Of a DNA stretch of 61,297 nt, positions 60,231-61,297 are shown piece after piece (the stretch's first letter is position 1; the number at the start of each line of letters is the position of its first letter). The notes beneath the pieces are model-generated. The model searched no databases and was not told the DNA's origin. It worked only from the letters and a program-made list of their open reading frames with translations. The translations under genes and the position numbers were made by a program. Source of the stretch: Anaerococcus vaginalis ATCC 51170 (GTDB lineage: Bacteria > Bacillota > Clostridia > Tissierellales > Peptoniphilaceae); NCBI RefSeq assembly GCF_000163295.1, contig NZ_GG700527.1, positions 948,348 to 1,009,644 on the forward strand. Reading direction: 5' to 3'.

Positions 60231-61297
60231 ATGAAAAAGAAAAGCTTTTTCAATTCATTAGTTTTTAAGCTAGTGATGGGAATTATTGTAGGAATTATTA
60301 TTGGACAAATTGCTAATGAATCTGCAATTTTAGTAGTTAGTTCTATAAAAACAATCCTTGGAGATTTGATTGGATATATTGTTCCTTTGATTATCCTAGG
60401 TTTTGTTACACCTGCTATTGTTTCACTAAAAGAAAATGCAGGAAAAATTCTAACTGCAACTTTATTGATTTGCTACCTTTCATCAATTGGTGCAGGAACA
60501 TTTAGTTTTTTGGCTGGAAAAGCTATTATTCCTCATTTAAATATTGCATCAAATGTGGCAGGAGCAAAAGAAATTCCAGAATCTATTTTTAAATTATCAA
60601 TAGATCCAATAATGCCAGTTATGACAGCTCTTGTAACATCAATTATTTTTGGTATAGCAGTTATCCTTACCAAATCAAAAACATGGGAAAATTTATTGTT
60701 GGAACTTAATAATATTGTTTTAAAAATCGTAGACGTTGTCGTAATTAATATGCTACCTTTTTATATAGCTTCAACTTTTGCAGTTTTAGCTTATGAAGGA
60801 GTAGTTTTACAAGAATTGCCTGTATTTTTGAAAATAATTTTAATAGTAATAGTTGGACATTTTATTTGGATGACACTTTTATATTCTTTGGGAGGACTTT
60901 TCTCAAAAACAAATCCAAAAGAAGTTTTTGGTCATTATTTACCAGCTTACCTTACAGCCTTAGGAACAATGTCATCAGCAGCAACCCTTTCAGTTGCCTT
61001 AAAATGTGCTAGAAAATCAAAAACATTAGATCCAAAAATAAGAGATTTTGTAATTCCACTTTGTGCTAACACACATCTTTGCGGTTCAGTTTTAACAGAA
61101 GTATTTTTTGTTATGACAGTTTCACAAATTTTAACAGGACAAGTTCCATCAAATGCAAATATGATTGTATTTATTGCATTACTTGGAATTTTTGCAATAG
61201 CAGCTCCAGGAGTTCCTGGAGGAACAGTAGTTGCAAGTTTAGGATTAATTATTTCTGTCTTAGGATTTAATGATACAGGAACAGCTCTTATGCTTTC
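60231..61297 (+). CDS. Dicarboxylate/amino acid:cation symporter (partial)
   Basis: The first 355 codons of a DAACS (GltP/SstT/DctA-like) symporter; the gene runs off the window edge, so the C-terminal helix and stop are not seen. Family marks: LGDLIGYIVPLIILGFVTPAIVSL, LPAYLTALGTMSSAATLSVAL (the HP1 serine-rich loop) and AAPGVPGGTVVASLG (HP2). It would import glutamate, aspartate, serine/threonine or dicarboxylates; the substrate is unresolved. ATG follows GAGG at 8-nt spacing. Confidence 0.9.
   Translation, partial: MKKKSFFNSLVFKLVMGIIVGIIIGQIANESAILVVSSIKTILGDLIGYIVPLIILGFVTPAIVSLKENAGKILTATLLICYLSSIGAGTFSFLAGKAIIPHLNIASNVAGAKEIPESIFKLSIDPIMPVMTALVTSIIFGIAVILTKSKTWENLLLELNNIVLKIVDVVVINMLPFYIASTFAVLAYEGVVLQELPVFLKIILIVIVGHFIWMTLLYSLGGLFSKTNPKEVFGHYLPAYLTALGTMSSAATLSVALKCARKSKTLDPKIRDFVIPLCANTHLCGSVLTEVFFVMTVSQILTGQVPSNANMIVFIALLGIFAIAAPGVPGGTVVASLGLIISVLGFNDTGTALML

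Overview
The window reads as chromosome from a very AT-rich, low-GC Gram-positive anaerobe. A Tissierellia/Peptoniphilaceae-type coccus (Anaerococcus or a relative) is the best fit; this is inferred from gene content and codon bias, not from a marker search. Supporting content: a clostridial-type 2[4Fe-4S] ferredoxin, two-subunit Fe-S serine dehydratase, two AgcS amino-acid symporters, BrnQ, two L-lactate dehydrogenases, and the tmk-darA-holB-PSP1 and dnaG-rpoD-trmK-nif3 clusters. No phage, CRISPR array, IS transposase or complete mobile element was seen. Most genes lie on the minus strand.

Layout. 1-6.4 kb: tRNA-Thr, uracil permease, ferredoxin, the tmk/c-di-AMP receptor/delta-prime/PSP1 operon, ribosomal protein L25 and divergent thiol peroxidase. 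6.4-10.8 kb: an ATP-grasp ligase, a degenerate FolD, a secreted SH3b-NlpC/P60 hydrolase with a WalR-like box, and RNase P RNA. 10.8-18.3 kb: nif3-trmK-rpoD-dnaG (sigma-A carries a large insert), an aldehyde dehydrogenase and a PfkB sugar kinase. 18.5-22.6 kb: small membrane protein, acylphosphatase, a copper operon (CopA fused in frame to a CopZ that keeps its own ribosome-binding site, then CsoR), and Asp23/Gls24. 22.6-28.9 kb: QueT behind a preQ1-like leader, tRNA-Lys, an ECF S component, L-LDH, Nudix, DUF1294, alpha/beta hydrolase, and a cation/proton antiporter behind a clear fluoride riboswitch. 29-42 kb: MBL hydrolase, serine dehydratase with a MITE-like insertion splitting its terminator, several membrane/envelope proteins, a previously unlisted 25-codon gene with its own promoter and terminator, S21, HinT, BrnQ, ClC, C39 peptidase, a lipid kinase and ExoIII. 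42-47.7 kb: zinc metallopeptidase, an ArsR-controlled heavy-metal ATPase operon, a HAD nucleotidase, and ThiC with a TPP riboswitch. 47.7-61.3 kb: second LDH, two AgcS symporters flanking a lysine-riboswitch-controlled NhaC-type transporter (LysW-like), GNAT, an FAD dehydrogenase, a heterodimeric ABC exporter with an unusual leader, and a truncated dicarboxylate/amino-acid symporter.

How it fits together. The region joins core information-processing genes to amino-acid-based energy metabolism (uptake by BrnQ, AgcS, LysW and DAACS; serine to pyruvate to lactate) and to ion/metal homeostasis (Cu, Zn/Cd, fluoride, chloride). It is rich in cis-acting RNA: four riboswitches or riboswitch candidates plus many strong intrinsic terminators. 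The best leads for something new are the 25-residue gene at 35244-35321, the leader-peptide/hairpin region before the ABC exporter at 56480-56640, and the CopA-CopZ fusion with an internal start.
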